DNA of 64,000 bases from Alteriqipengyuania_B sp035481675 (GTDB taxonomy: Bacteria > Pseudomonadota > Alphaproteobacteria > Sphingomonadales > Sphingomonadaceae). The position numbers and the translations under genes were made by a program. Location: the NCBI RefSeq assembly GCF_035481675.1, contig NZ_JAYJJW010000001.1, positions 186,001 through 250,000 on the forward strand, given 5' to 3'. A model generated the notes under the pieces. The model saw nothing but the letters and a program-made list of their open reading frames with translations, was not told the origin of the DNA and ran no database searches. Positions 26,843 through 35,386 of this stretch are shown piece by piece (position 1 is the stretch's first letter; each line of letters begins with the position of its first letter).

Positions 26843-26925
26843 TATGGGGGGCGGCTCCTTATCACGCGCTGAACGGTCGCCGGCGGCGACTGCCATTCGA
26901 TACTCTCAACGCAGGATCAGCGTAA

Positions 26926-27807
26926 ATGTTCTCCGGCTCGATACCCGCCCTGACGACTCCTTTTCGCGGCGGAGCGTTCGACGAAGCCGCCTTCCGCCGC
27001 CTCGTCGACTGGCAGATCGAAAGCGGCAGCAAGGGGCTCGTCCCCTGCGGCACGACGGGTGAGGCCTCGACCTTGTCGAATGCCGAGCACCACCGGGTGA
27101 TCGAGGTCTGCATCGAACAGGCCGCAGGGCGCGTCCCGGTGATCGCCGGCTGCGGCAGCAACGATACCCGCAACGCGTTGCTGCATATGCAGTTTGCGAA
27201 GAAGGCGGGCGCGGCCGCGGGCCTGTGCGTCGCGCCCTATTACAACCGGCCGAGCCAGACCGGGCTGATCGCGCATTTCAGCCACCTGGCGGAAAATTCC
27301 GACCTGCCGATCGTGCTCTATAACGTGCCCGCGCGCACGGTTACCGACCTGGAGGACGAGACAGTGGTGGAGCTCGTCTCAAAGTATCCCGATCGGATCG
27401 TGGCGATCAAGGATGCGAGCGGCGACCTGTCGCGCGTGGCCGATCACCGGATGGGCCTGGACCACGACTTCTGCCAGCTGTCCGGCAACGACGAGCTATG
27501 GCTGCCGCACAGCGCGGCGGGCGGGGCGGGGTGCATTTCGGTGACCGCCAACGTCGCTCCGGCCCTGTGCGCCGAATTCCACGAGGCGATCGCCGCCAAC
27601 GACCTCGTCAAGGCGCGCGAGCTCAACGACCGGCTGTTCCCGCTGCACTACGCCATGTTCTCCGACGCGAGCCCCGCACCGGTGAAGTACGCGCTGACCC
27701 GCGTCATGGAGGGCTTCACAGACGAAGTCCGCCTGCCGCTGTGCCCGGCAAGCGACGCCGCGCGCAAGGCCGTGGACGAGGCGCTGGAGCACGCCGGACT
27801 GGTTTAG
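26926..27807 (+). CDS. dapA: 4-hydroxy-tetrahydrodipicolinate synthase
   Basis: It condenses pyruvate with aspartate semialdehyde, the entry to lysine and diaminopimelate synthesis. The 293-residue barrel has the usual length. Seen are GLVPCGTTGEASTLS (active-site Thr pair), GCGSNDTRNAL, APYYNRPSQTGL, the YNVPART motif with the catalytic Tyr, and Schiff-base Lys162 in AIKDASGD. The stop codon TAG lies inside the left terminal repeat of the MITE-like element, so that insertion may have replaced the original gene end; the last residues EALEHAGLV still look normal. Confidence 0.96.
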   Translation: MFSGSIPALTTPFRGGAFDEAAFRRLVDWQIESGSKGLVPCGTTGEASTLSNAEHHRVIEVCIEQAAGRVPVIAGCGSNDTRNALLHMQFAKKAGAAAGLCVAPYYNRPSQTGLIAHFSHLAENSDLPIVLYNVPARTVTDLEDETVVELVSKYPDRIVAIKDASGDLSRVADHRMGLDHDFCQLSGNDELWLPHSAAGGAGCISVTANVAPALCAEFHEAIAANDLVKARELNDRLFPLHYAMFSDASPAPVKYALTRVMEGFTDEVRLPLCPASDAARKAVDEALEHAGLV

Positions 27808-27827
27808 GGCCAGGACCCATTACTGGC
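27803..27827 (+). repeat. Left terminal inverted repeat of the MITE-like element
   Basis: Begins tttagggccaggaccc and includes the TAG stop codon of dapA at 27805-27807. Differs from the right repeat at one position (c in place of t after ggg). Confidence 0.75.
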
Positions 27828-28060
27828 ACGGGCGTGGCGGCAAGATGACGAAGATATCGGACGAAACTGCGTGCAGCGAAGGCTGGATGCCTTAGCAAAC
27901 GCGGTTTTGTTCGAGATCGAAGTCATCTTGCCGTCCTTCGGATTGGGTCAATTGGCCCCTGTGCGGCGTCACGGAAGCTTGAAAATGCCACGGCATTTCC
28001 CGCGCTCCCGTTCCTTGCACACCGCTTTGCTGGGGCCAATTGCTCCCAACTACGCTCCGC

Positions 28061-28085
28061 GCCAGTAATGGGTCCTGACCCTAAA
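28061..28085 (-). repeat. Right terminal inverted repeat of the MITE-like element
   Basis: Reads gccagtaatgggtcctgacc and onward to ctaaa on the plus strand; its complement matches the left repeat at 24 of 25 positions. Confidence 0.75.
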
Positions 28086-28135
28086 GGCCGACAAGCCGGG
28101 TCGCCGCCATTCGGCAACCCGGCTCGCTTCGGCGA

Positions 28136-30088
28136 TCAGTCCGCCGGGTTGTGCTTTTCGACGAAGCGTACCGTTTCTTCCAGCATCTTGAGACGCGTGG
28201 CTGACAGCGAGAGCCAATGGTCCTCGCCGTCCAGCTCGACCAGCTCGTACGGCTTGCCCGCGCTGCGCAGCGCGTCGGCCATGATCGTGCTCTGGCGGTA
28301 CGGCACCACCGTATCGTCGCGCCCGTGGATCAGCATGATCGGCGCATCGGCCTGCGCGGCCAGCTTGCGAGGCGAGATCGAGTCGAGCTCGTCCTTCGGC
28401 CCCATCTTTTCGATCCAATATTCGACCAGTTCCTTGCTGCCGGTCTCGCGGCGTTCCTGGTCGACCATGGAGGCAAGGTCGCTGACCCCGGCAACCGCCA
28501 CGGCGCAGCGATAGACGCCCTGTTCCACCGTTACGCCGGCGAGCGCCGCGTAGCCGCCGTAACTGGCGCCGACGATGCAGGCGCGTTCCGGATTGACGAT
28601 ACCGTCTGCGGCAAGAGCCATCATGCCGTCGGTAATGTCGGTCTGCATCTTGCGGCCCCATTCGCCGTTGCCGGCATCCACGAAGGCCTTGTCACGATTG
28701 GTCGAGCCGCGGAAGTTGGGCTGGAACACGGCATAACCGCGCGATGCCAGCGCCTGCGCCCACCAATCGAACTGCTCGTAATCGTGCGAGGCGGGGCCGC
28801 CGTGCGGCAGCATGACGACAGGCAGGTTCTTCGCCTCGATCCCCGGCGGCAGGGTCAGGATGCCTTCCAGCTCCAGCCCGTCCGCGGCGGTGTATTCGTA
28901 CGTCGAGACCGCACCGACGAAGCGCGGGCCGATCTGCGGGCGTTCGCGGCCGATGACCTGCGCGCCCTTGGCGACGGTGTCGAGCAGGTACCACGTCCCG
29001 CTATCGGCATTGCCGCCGGTGGTCACGAGCACCTTGGACAGGTCGGGCGTCCATTGCGCGATCGAACCGTTCTGCGCGTCGAAGCCCTGATAGATGTTGC
29101 GGACCTCGGTCTCCCAGGCCTCGTCGAAGAACACCGGCTTGCGCTCGTTATTTTCGGTCCGATAGCCGACGATGCGGCCATCCCACGGGTTACGGTAAGT
29201 GGCTTCGATATCCTCGCCCGCGAACATTTCCTGCGGCGTGCCGCCAGTCAGCGGGACCGCGTAGTATTTGATCGTTTCGACATCGTCGTCGATGAAGGTG
29301 TAATAGATCACGCCGCTACCGTCCTGCGAGAAGGCAGTCAGGCCGGCGCTTCCGTCCGGCGTCGTGCCGCTCGCAAGCTCGGTGCCGTTGGCGGTTTTCA
29401 ACGACCAGCGGTCCGTGGCATACTCGTAATCCATCGTGACCGAAATCTCGCCGCGCCCGTCGATAAGGTAACGGCGACCTTCGCCGCGGCTACGCCCGGC
29501 ATCCACCCGCTTGGTCGATCCGGACTCCAGATCGACCCGGTAAAGCGTGCGCGGTGCGCCATTATAGAAGTAGGACCCGCCCTGGTTCCGCTCCATCGGC
29601 ATACCACCGTAGAAGCCGTACCACTTGCCGCCGATCTGGCGCACGCCATAGTTCCCCTGCACCGCATTCATGATCTCGCGTTCGTCCGCAAACACGGTGC
29701 GGACCGGTTTGCCGGGATCGACAGGTACGATCATGATATTGGCGAATTCGGCCTGGCTGGCGATGTAGCGGTCACCCAACTCCTGCGTATCCGAGCGCGT
29801 GACGAGCACCATGTCGTCGCCCGCCCAGTCGATGCCGCGCACCTTGATGTCGCCCACCTTGAGCATGTTCAACGGCTTCAATTCGGGATCCAGCATCAGC
29901 ACGACGCGGTCCCCGTTCACCGTCGCCAGCATCGCGATCCGGCCCGAAGGCGAAAGCGCGGCGTCCTGCAATGCGGGCAACTCGCCATAGGCGGAAATCG
30001 GCGGTGCGTCCGGCAACGCTTGCGCCAGCGCGGGCGTGGATACGGCAACGGCCATCGCGCCAAGCGCGGCGTAAATAAAACGATTCAT
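28136..30088 (-). CDS. S9 family prolyl oligopeptidase-type serine peptidase, exported
   Basis: A 650-residue peptidase with signal peptide MNRFIYAALGAMAVAVSTPALAQA. Residues about 30-390 form a beta-propeller with dispersed WD-like blades. The C-terminal alpha/beta hydrolase domain has the oxyanion-region LPHGGPASHDYEQFDWWAQ, catalytic Ser509 in GASYGG, Asp592 in HGRDDTVVP and His624 in EDHWLS. It is likely a periplasmic dipeptidyl or acylaminoacyl peptidase; specificity is unknown. ATG 30088 is preferred because it starts a good signal peptide; the frame extends further upstream without one. It faces smpB divergently. Confidence 0.92.
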   Translation of the reverse strand: MNRFIYAALGAMAVAVSTPALAQALPDAPPISAYGELPALQDAALSPSGRIAMLATVNGDRVVLMLDPELKPLNMLKVGDIKVRGIDWAGDDMVLVTRSDTQELGDRYIASQAEFANIMIVPVDPGKPVRTVFADEREIMNAVQGNYGVRQIGGKWYGFYGGMPMERNQGGSYFYNGAPRTLYRVDLESGSTKRVDAGRSRGEGRRYLIDGRGEISVTMDYEYATDRWSLKTANGTELASGTTPDGSAGLTAFSQDGSGVIYYTFIDDDVETIKYYAVPLTGGTPQEMFAGEDIEATYRNPWDGRIVGYRTENNERKPVFFDEAWETEVRNIYQGFDAQNGSIAQWTPDLSKVLVTTGGNADSGTWYLLDTVAKGAQVIGRERPQIGPRFVGAVSTYEYTAADGLELEGILTLPPGIEAKNLPVVMLPHGGPASHDYEQFDWWAQALASRGYAVFQPNFRGSTNRDKAFVDAGNGEWGRKMQTDITDGMMALAADGIVNPERACIVGASYGGYAALAGVTVEQGVYRCAVAVAGVSDLASMVDQERRETGSKELVEYWIEKMGPKDELDSISPRKLAAQADAPIMLIHGRDDTVVPYRQSTIMADALRSAGKPYELVELDGEDHWLSLSATRLKMLEETVRFVEKHNPAD

Positions 30089-30193
30089 TCTGGTATGCTC
30101 CCCTTCGTCCGCGACGAATATTGCGCAGATTTGTGACAGTCGCAAGTCGTTGCGGTTGCCGATGCCCGCCGGAGCCACTAAGTCGCGCGGCCT

Positions 30194-30676
30194 ATGGCGC
30201 GTCCGACCCCCAAGACTTTCGACAAGCAGAAGATCGTCGCCGAAAACCGGCGTGCGAAATTCGACTACGCGATCGAGGATACGTTCGAGGCCGGGCTGCA
30301 ATTGCAGGGCACCGAAGTAAAGGCGCTGCGCGCAGGCGAAGGCAATATTGCCGAAAGCTATGCCGAGGTGCGCGGCGGGGAAGCGTGGCTGGTCAACGCC
30401 AACATCCCGGAATTCAGCCACGGGAACCGCCACAACCACACGCCCACCCGCCCGCGCAAGCTGCTGCTCCATGCGCGCGAGATCGAGCGGATGGTCGGCG
30501 CGGTGGAGCGCAAGGGCTTCACGCTGGTGCCGTTGTCGATCTACTTCAACGCGCGCGGCCGGGCGAAGGTGGAACTGGCGCTCGCCAAGGGGCGCCAGAC
30601 GAAGGACAAGCGCGATTACATCAAGGATCGCGACTGGCAGCGGGACAAGGCGCGGATTATGCGCGAACGCGGCTGA
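30194..30676 (+). CDS. smpB: SsrA-binding protein
   Basis: It brings tmRNA to stalled ribosomes for trans-translation. The 160-residue protein has the family's normal size. Conserved segments are AENRRAKFDYAIEDTFEAGLQLQGTEVKALRAGEGNI, HTPTRPRKLLLHAREI, and LVPLSIYFNARGRAKVELALAKGRQTKDKR, followed by the basic tail RDWQRDKARIMRERG that reads the decoding centre. Single-gene spacing: 133 bp separate it from the DUF2062 gene. The ssrA gene was not found in this window. Confidence 0.96.
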   Translation: MARPTPKTFDKQKIVAENRRAKFDYAIEDTFEAGLQLQGTEVKALRAGEGNIAESYAEVRGGEAWLVNANIPEFSHGNRHNHTPTRPRKLLLHAREIERMVGAVERKGFTLVPLSIYFNARGRAKVELALAKGRQTKDKRDYIKDRDWQRDKARIMRERG

Positions 30677-30809
30677 CCCGCGCGACGGGTTCCGCCGCCG
30701 TCATTCAGCGTACCGACACGCATGCCGCGCCTAGTGTCGCACTGCCGCAAGAATTGTCCGTCATCGCCCTTGCACGGACCCGCCCGCACCCCATAAGCGA
30801 TTGAGCACG

Positions 30810-31403
30810 ATGACCCGCAAACGCTCCAAGGATAAAGTCGCACGGTGGATCGGCGCCCGCATGCCGACGCGCGAGGAGATGGCGCGGAACAAGTATCTCA
30901 AACCCATCGCGCACCGTTTCTTGAGCCCGGAACTGTGGCGCTTCACCCGCCGCAGCGTGCCGCGAGGGGTGGCGCTGGGCCTGTTCTGCGGCTTCATCAT
31001 TCCTATCGGCCAGATTTTCCTCGCCGCGTTCCTCGCCCTGCCGGCGCGCGCCAACGTGCCGATCTCCGCGCTTGTCACGTTCGTCACCAACCCGTTCACC
31101 TTCCCGTTCTGGGCGTGGGTGGCCAACCGGCTCGGCGACTTCATGCTGGGCATCGACCGGTCGGTCGGATCCGGCGTGATTCAGGAGCAGATGCAGACCG
31201 AGGGCTGGCGCAGCTACCAGGGCGTGTTCGCCGCTGTGGGCGAGACGGTGTTCGGTTTCGTCATCCTCGCCATCGTGACGTCGGCCGTCGGCTATTTCCT
31301 GTCCAAGTGGTTCTGGCGCTGGAAAGTGGGCCGCCGCCGCACGAAGCGCTTGCGGGCGATGGAACGGCGCATGGAAGAACGGCTCGAGGCGCAGAAGGGA
31401 TGA
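30810..31403 (+). CDS. DUF2062 membrane protein
   Basis: A 197-residue inner-membrane protein. A basic N-terminal region (MTRKRSKDKVARW) precedes RRSVPRGVALGLFCGFIIPIGQIFLAAFLALPARANVPISALVTFVTNPFTFPFWAWVANRLG, the DUF2062 core with a conserved NP. A further membrane segment lies near residue 155, and the end is a basic Arg/Glu helix. Function unknown. ATG 30810 is chosen over a TTG nine bases upstream. Its stop overlaps the cckA start as ATGA, so the two are translationally coupled. Confidence 0.88.
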   Translation: MTRKRSKDKVARWIGARMPTREEMARNKYLKPIAHRFLSPELWRFTRRSVPRGVALGLFCGFIIPIGQIFLAAFLALPARANVPISALVTFVTNPFTFPFWAWVANRLGDFMLGIDRSVGSGVIQEQMQTEGWRSYQGVFAAVGETVFGFVILAIVTSAVGYFLSKWFWRWKVGRRRTKRLRAMERRMEERLEAQKG

Positions 31404-33832
31404 ACAGCGCCGCCCTGATCGACCTGACAACGCAGAAGCCGCGCGTCCTCCATATCGCCCTTGCAACGGCGGTCGTGCTGACGGCGGCGCTGCTGTGGCT
31501 GGCGACGCGCTCGCCGGTGGTCGCAATCGCCTATCTGGGCGGGGCGACGGTGCTGGGGCTGGGCGCCATGGCGGCCCTGTCGCGGCGCGCACCGGTGGCG
31601 GCGGAAAGCTTTGCCGCGCCCGACTGGTCTGTCACGGTCGCCGCGCTCGACCGGCCCGACTGCGCCGTCGCGATTACCGACCGCGCCAACCGGCTCGCCT
31701 GCGCCAACGAGGCTTATCGCGACTGGTTCACCGCCTCCACCGGCCCCGCCGCGCTGGCCCTTCCGGCAGGCGCTGCCGGCGAGATTGCGCGGCTCCAGCG
31801 CCTCGCCTGGCGTGACGGTCATGCCGCTGGGCGGATCGAACGCGGCGGGGAAGTCTTTGCCGTCGAACTGAAACGCGCAGGCCGGGCGGACGATCACCTC
31901 GTCTGGTGGTTCTCCCCGCTGACAAAGTCGGACATGGCCGCCGATCTTGCGGGCCGGATCGCGGGCCAACTCGGCGCGATGCTCTCGGCCGCGGGGATCG
32001 AAGCGGCACTGGTCGGGCCGGAAGGGCGCATCAAGGCCGCCGCGCGGGGCTTTGCCCGCCGCGCCGTGGGCGACGAGGCGGCCACCATGGCGGGCGAGGA
32101 TTACGCCGCCCACCTGCGTACCGACGCCCGCGAGCGCATCTATTTCGCGCGCGAGGCGAAGCGCGGTGCGCCGCAGGTCCTGCTGCAGGTGCCGCTGGCG
32201 GAACCGGGCAGCGATAGCGCGGCTGCGCAGTCGTTGATGCTGCTGGTGGATGCCGGCGTCGGGCTCGGCGCGTCGGCCAATGCGGACGTCGCCGGCGGCG
32301 CACCGCAATTGCAGAATTTGCTGGAGGCGCTGCCGCTCGGTCTCGCCATGGCGAACCGCGACGGGCGGTTCCTATTCGCCAACCCCGCCTTCCGCCGGGC
32401 GATCCGCCTGGGCGACGCGTCGCTGCCGCCGTACCCTTCCGACCTCGTGGTGCGGGAAGACAAGCCCGCGCTCGCCGATGCGGTGCGCCGCTTCGCGCAA
32501 GGCAGCGCCAGCAACGGCGACATGGCGATCCGCCTGAAGGACGAGCCCGACGAGCCGGTCAGCATCGGCCTTGCCGGGGTGCGCGGCATGGGGGAGGCGG
32601 CGGTGCTGCTCAGCCTGGCCGACTCCACCGAGGAAACGCGCCTGCGCCGCCAGGTGATGCAGGCAACCAAGATGCAGGCCGTCGGCCAGCTGGCAGGGGG
32701 CGTCGCGCATGATTTCAACAACGTGCTCACCGCCATTATCGGCTATTGCGACCTCATGCTGCTGCGCCACACGCCGGGCGACAGCGATTATGACGACATC
32801 CAGCAGATCCGCGCCAATTCCAACCGCGCCGCCAGCCTGACGCGCCAGCTGCTCGCCTTCAGCCGCCAGCAGACGCTGCGGCCCGAAGTGCTCCAGCTGC
32901 CCGACGTGGTGAGCGAGGTCAGCCAGCTGCTGAAGCGGCTGATGGGCGACAAGATCAAGTTCCGCGTCCACCACGACCGCGACCTCGGCGCCATTCGCGC
33001 CGATCCGCAGCAGCTGGAGCAGGTCATCGTCAACCTCGCCGTCAACGGCCGCGATGCGATGCTGGAAAACGGCGGGTCGGGCCGGCTGACGCTCGCCACC
33101 CGCAAGGTGCCGGCGAGCGAAATCCGCCGGATGAAGAGCGAGATCATCCCCACCGCCGACTACACCTCGCTGATCGTGGAGGACACGGGCGGCGGCATTC
33201 CGAAGGATGTGCTCGGCAAGATTTTCGAACCGTTCTTCACGACGAAGGAGCAGGGCAAGGGAACCGGCCTCGGCCTCTCCACCGTCTACGGCATCGTCAA
33301 GCAATCGGGTGGCTTCATCTTCGCCAGCAACGTGCGGGCGAAGGAAGGCTCGCCCGCAGGAGCGCGCTTCACGCTTTATTTCCCCGTCCACCACGGCGCT
33401 GCAGAAGCGCCCAAGCCGGACAACCTTGCCCCGGTCGAGGTAGAGGACGAGGCGAGCGAATTCACCGGCGGCGGCCGCATCCTGCTGGTGGAGGACGAGG
33501 ACATGGTCCGCGCCGTCGCCAGCCGCGCGCTCGAACGACAGGGCTATGAAGTCGTGCTGGCAAGCGACGGCGACATGGGACTGGAAGCGATGGCGGAAAA
33601 CCCCGCTTTCGACCTCGTCGTCACCGATGTCGTCATGCCGGGCATGGACGGCCCGGCGATGGCCCGCGAAATCCGCAAGCAGTGGCCGGACATGCCGGTC
33701 CTGTTCATGTCGGGCTATGCAGAGGAACAGCTGCGCGCCGACATCGACATTGCCGACATGCACTTCATCGCCAAGCCTTTCAGCGTCTCCGCCATCGCCG
33801 ACAAGGTGGCGGCCGTCCTCAAGCGCAAATGA
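31400..33832 (+). CDS. cckA: Cell-cycle hybrid histidine kinase CckA
   Basis: An 810-residue hybrid kinase. Two membrane segments lie at about residues 16-62, followed by two PAS-like regions (DRPDCAVAITDRANRLACANEAY; LEALPLGLAMANRDGRFLFANPAF). The HisKA domain has GGVAHDFNNVLTAIIGYCDLMLLRHTPGD with phospho-His437, then an HATPase domain (EDTGGGIPKDVLGKIFEPFFTTKEQGKGTGLGLS is its N-G1-G2 region) and a C-terminal receiver with Asp743 in VVTDVVMPGMDGP. CckA sends phosphate through ChpT to CtrA and CpdR in alphaproteobacteria. CpdR is also encoded in this window, at 50.7 kb. Confidence 0.93.
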   Translation: MNSAALIDLTTQKPRVLHIALATAVVLTAALLWLATRSPVVAIAYLGGATVLGLGAMAALSRRAPVAAESFAAPDWSVTVAALDRPDCAVAITDRANRLACANEAYRDWFTASTGPAALALPAGAAGEIARLQRLAWRDGHAAGRIERGGEVFAVELKRAGRADDHLVWWFSPLTKSDMAADLAGRIAGQLGAMLSAAGIEAALVGPEGRIKAAARGFARRAVGDEAATMAGEDYAAHLRTDARERIYFAREAKRGAPQVLLQVPLAEPGSDSAAAQSLMLLVDAGVGLGASANADVAGGAPQLQNLLEALPLGLAMANRDGRFLFANPAFRRAIRLGDASLPPYPSDLVVREDKPALADAVRRFAQGSASNGDMAIRLKDEPDEPVSIGLAGVRGMGEAAVLLSLADSTEETRLRRQVMQATKMQAVGQLAGGVAHDFNNVLTAIIGYCDLMLLRHTPGDSDYDDIQQIRANSNRAASLTRQLLAFSRQQTLRPEVLQLPDVVSEVSQLLKRLMGDKIKFRVHHDRDLGAIRADPQQLEQVIVNLAVNGRDAMLENGGSGRLTLATRKVPASEIRRMKSEIIPTADYTSLIVEDTGGGIPKDVLGKIFEPFFTTKEQGKGTGLGLSTVYGIVKQSGGFIFASNVRAKEGSPAGARFTLYFPVHHGAAEAPKPDNLAPVEVEDEASEFTGGGRILLVEDEDMVRAVASRALERQGYEVVLASDGDMGLEAMAENPAFDLVVTDVVMPGMDGPAMAREIRKQWPDMPVLFMSGYAEEQLRADIDIADMHFIAKPFSVSAIADKVAAVLKRK

Positions 33833-33893
33833 CTGGACATGTTTCCGCAATAGCGGTTGGTTAGGCCCGTCCTGGTATTTGGGGAGGGCCGCG

Positions 33894-35375
33894 ATGAAAT
33901 TCCGCAAGCTGGTGAAATCGGGTCTTGGCGCGCTGGCGCTGGTATCGGCAGGCGCGGCGGCGCAGGATCCCGACTCGACCGCACAGGGCGACGTGTCCGT
34001 CACCATCTACAACGGCGACCTCGCCGTGGTGCAGGACCTGCGCAGCCTCGACATCGCTTCGGGCCGCAGCACCATCGCCTTTCCCGACGTGTCTGCCCGC
34101 ATCCGCCCTGAAACATTGAGCTTCGTGGCCGACGGCGCCGGCATCGTGGAGCAAAACTTCGATTTCGACCTCCTCACCCCGACCAAGCTGATGGAGAAAG
34201 CCATCGGCCAGACGGTGACGCTGGTGCGCACCAATCCCGCAACCGGCGCCGAAACGCGCGAGCGGGCGGAGGTCCTGTCAAGCGCAGGTGGCGTGGTGGT
34301 CCGCATCGGCGACCGGATCGAGGTGCTGCGCGACGATGGCCTGCCCACCCGCGTCGTCTTCGACGAGGTGCCGCCCAATTTGCGTGCGCGGCCGACCCTT
34401 TCGGTCACGGTCGAAAGCGCCCGCGCCGGACGCCGCCCCGCGGCCATACGGTATCTCACCCCCGGCCTCGGCTGGAGCGCGGACTATGTCGCCCTGTTCG
34501 ACGACCAGCGCGGTACGATCGACATGCAGGGCTGGGTCACGCTTACCAACACCACTGGCACCACCTTCCATTCCGCCGACACGCTGCTGGTGGCCGGCAA
34601 CCCGAACAACCGCGGATCGCGGCGCAGCGGCAATCCCGGCATGGTCCGCCCCGGCACGCAGACCGCGGAGCGGGAGCGGCTGGGCGATTTCTACTTATAC
34701 CCGCTGGCCGAGCGGACCACGATCGCCAACGCCCAGACCAAGCAGGTCGGCTTCCTCGACGCGACGGCAATCCCTGCCAACAAGCAATACGCGCGGATGG
34801 TCGGCTGGCTGGATACCGACCGCCAGCCGCAGCCAGTCGACAGCCGCATCCAGTTCAACACCTCGCGCGATGGCGGGCTGGGCGACGCGCTGCCGGCGGG
34901 CACGATCCGTTTCTACCAGCGCGACAGCCAGGGCAACCCGCAGTTCATCGGCGAAAACGACATCGGCCACACGCCGATGGGCAGCCTGCTGCAGCTCGAC
35001 ACCGGCACCGCCTTCGATGTCTATGTCCAGGCCGAGGTGGAAGACCGCGAGAAGATCGACAGCGGGGAATGGCGCCGCGCTGCCCAGTACAAGGTCTTTC
35101 GCGACGGCGAGGAATTCGAACGCGTCGATGTCGAAATGCCGATCGAATACTGGCAGACGACCATGCGCTACACCCTCACCAACGCGCGGAGCGAGCCGGT
35201 GACGGTGCAGCTGGTGCAGGACGGGCTGGGCGGCGGAAACTTCTGGCGCGACTGGCGGCTGGTCAGCGAGGACGTGCCGGGCGAGCAGGCCAATGCCGAG
35301 CGCCGCGTGTGGCAGGTGACCGTGCCCGCCAATGGCGAGCGGGTGGTGCGCGCGACTTTCCAGACCCGTTACTGA
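33894..35375 (+). CDS. DUF4139 domain protein, exported (copy 1)
   Basis: A 493-residue secreted protein. Signal peptide MKFRKLVKSGLGALALVSAGAAAQD. The body follows the DUF4139 layout: an N-terminal beta region (VSVTIYNGDLAVVQDLRSLDI), a middle strand-rich block (ITPGLGWSADYVALF-type segment), then WVTLTNTTGTTFHSADTLLVAG and a C-terminal beta-sandwich ending PVTVQLVQDGLGG...VPANGERVVRATFQTRY. Function unknown. The neighbouring gene encodes a second DUF4139 protein 11 bp downstream; ribosome-site ggggaggg precedes ATG 33894. Confidence 0.88.
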   Translation: MKFRKLVKSGLGALALVSAGAAAQDPDSTAQGDVSVTIYNGDLAVVQDLRSLDIASGRSTIAFPDVSARIRPETLSFVADGAGIVEQNFDFDLLTPTKLMEKAIGQTVTLVRTNPATGAETRERAEVLSSAGGVVVRIGDRIEVLRDDGLPTRVVFDEVPPNLRARPTLSVTVESARAGRRPAAIRYLTPGLGWSADYVALFDDQRGTIDMQGWVTLTNTTGTTFHSADTLLVAGNPNNRGSRRSGNPGMVRPGTQTAERERLGDFYLYPLAERTTIANAQTKQVGFLDATAIPANKQYARMVGWLDTDRQPQPVDSRIQFNTSRDGGLGDALPAGTIRFYQRDSQGNPQFIGENDIGHTPMGSLLQLDTGTAFDVYVQAEVEDREKIDSGEWRRAAQYKVFRDGEEFERVDVEMPIEYWQTTMRYTLTNARSEPVTVQLVQDGLGGGNFWRDWRLVSEDVPGEQANAERRVWQVTVPANGERVVRATFQTRY

Positions 35376-35386
35376 GGGGCGGGACG

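Larger units (their letters stand above)
27803..28085. mobile_element. MITE-like non-autonomous element with 25-bp terminal inverted repeats
   Basis: The ends at 27803-27827 and 28061-28085 are inverted copies with 24 of 25 positions identical; the core is caggacccattactggc on the left. Both copies are flanked by TA if the repeat is taken from ggg(c/t)cagg, which fits TA-target insertion of Tc1/mariner-IS630 type elements. The 283-bp body has no convincing gene. It also holds an inner inverted repeat (27943-27959 with 28032-28048, sharing caattggcccc) and a hairpin aaatgcc-acg-gcattt... around 27983-28000. The element fills the whole dapA to S9 peptidase gap. Confidence 0.7.

Noticed and set aside
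24866..26872. A 668-codon plus-strand frame opposite the lytic transglycosylase
   Set aside because: Antisense of a conserved enzyme with signal peptide and catalytic Glu; no ribosome site or recognisable domain.
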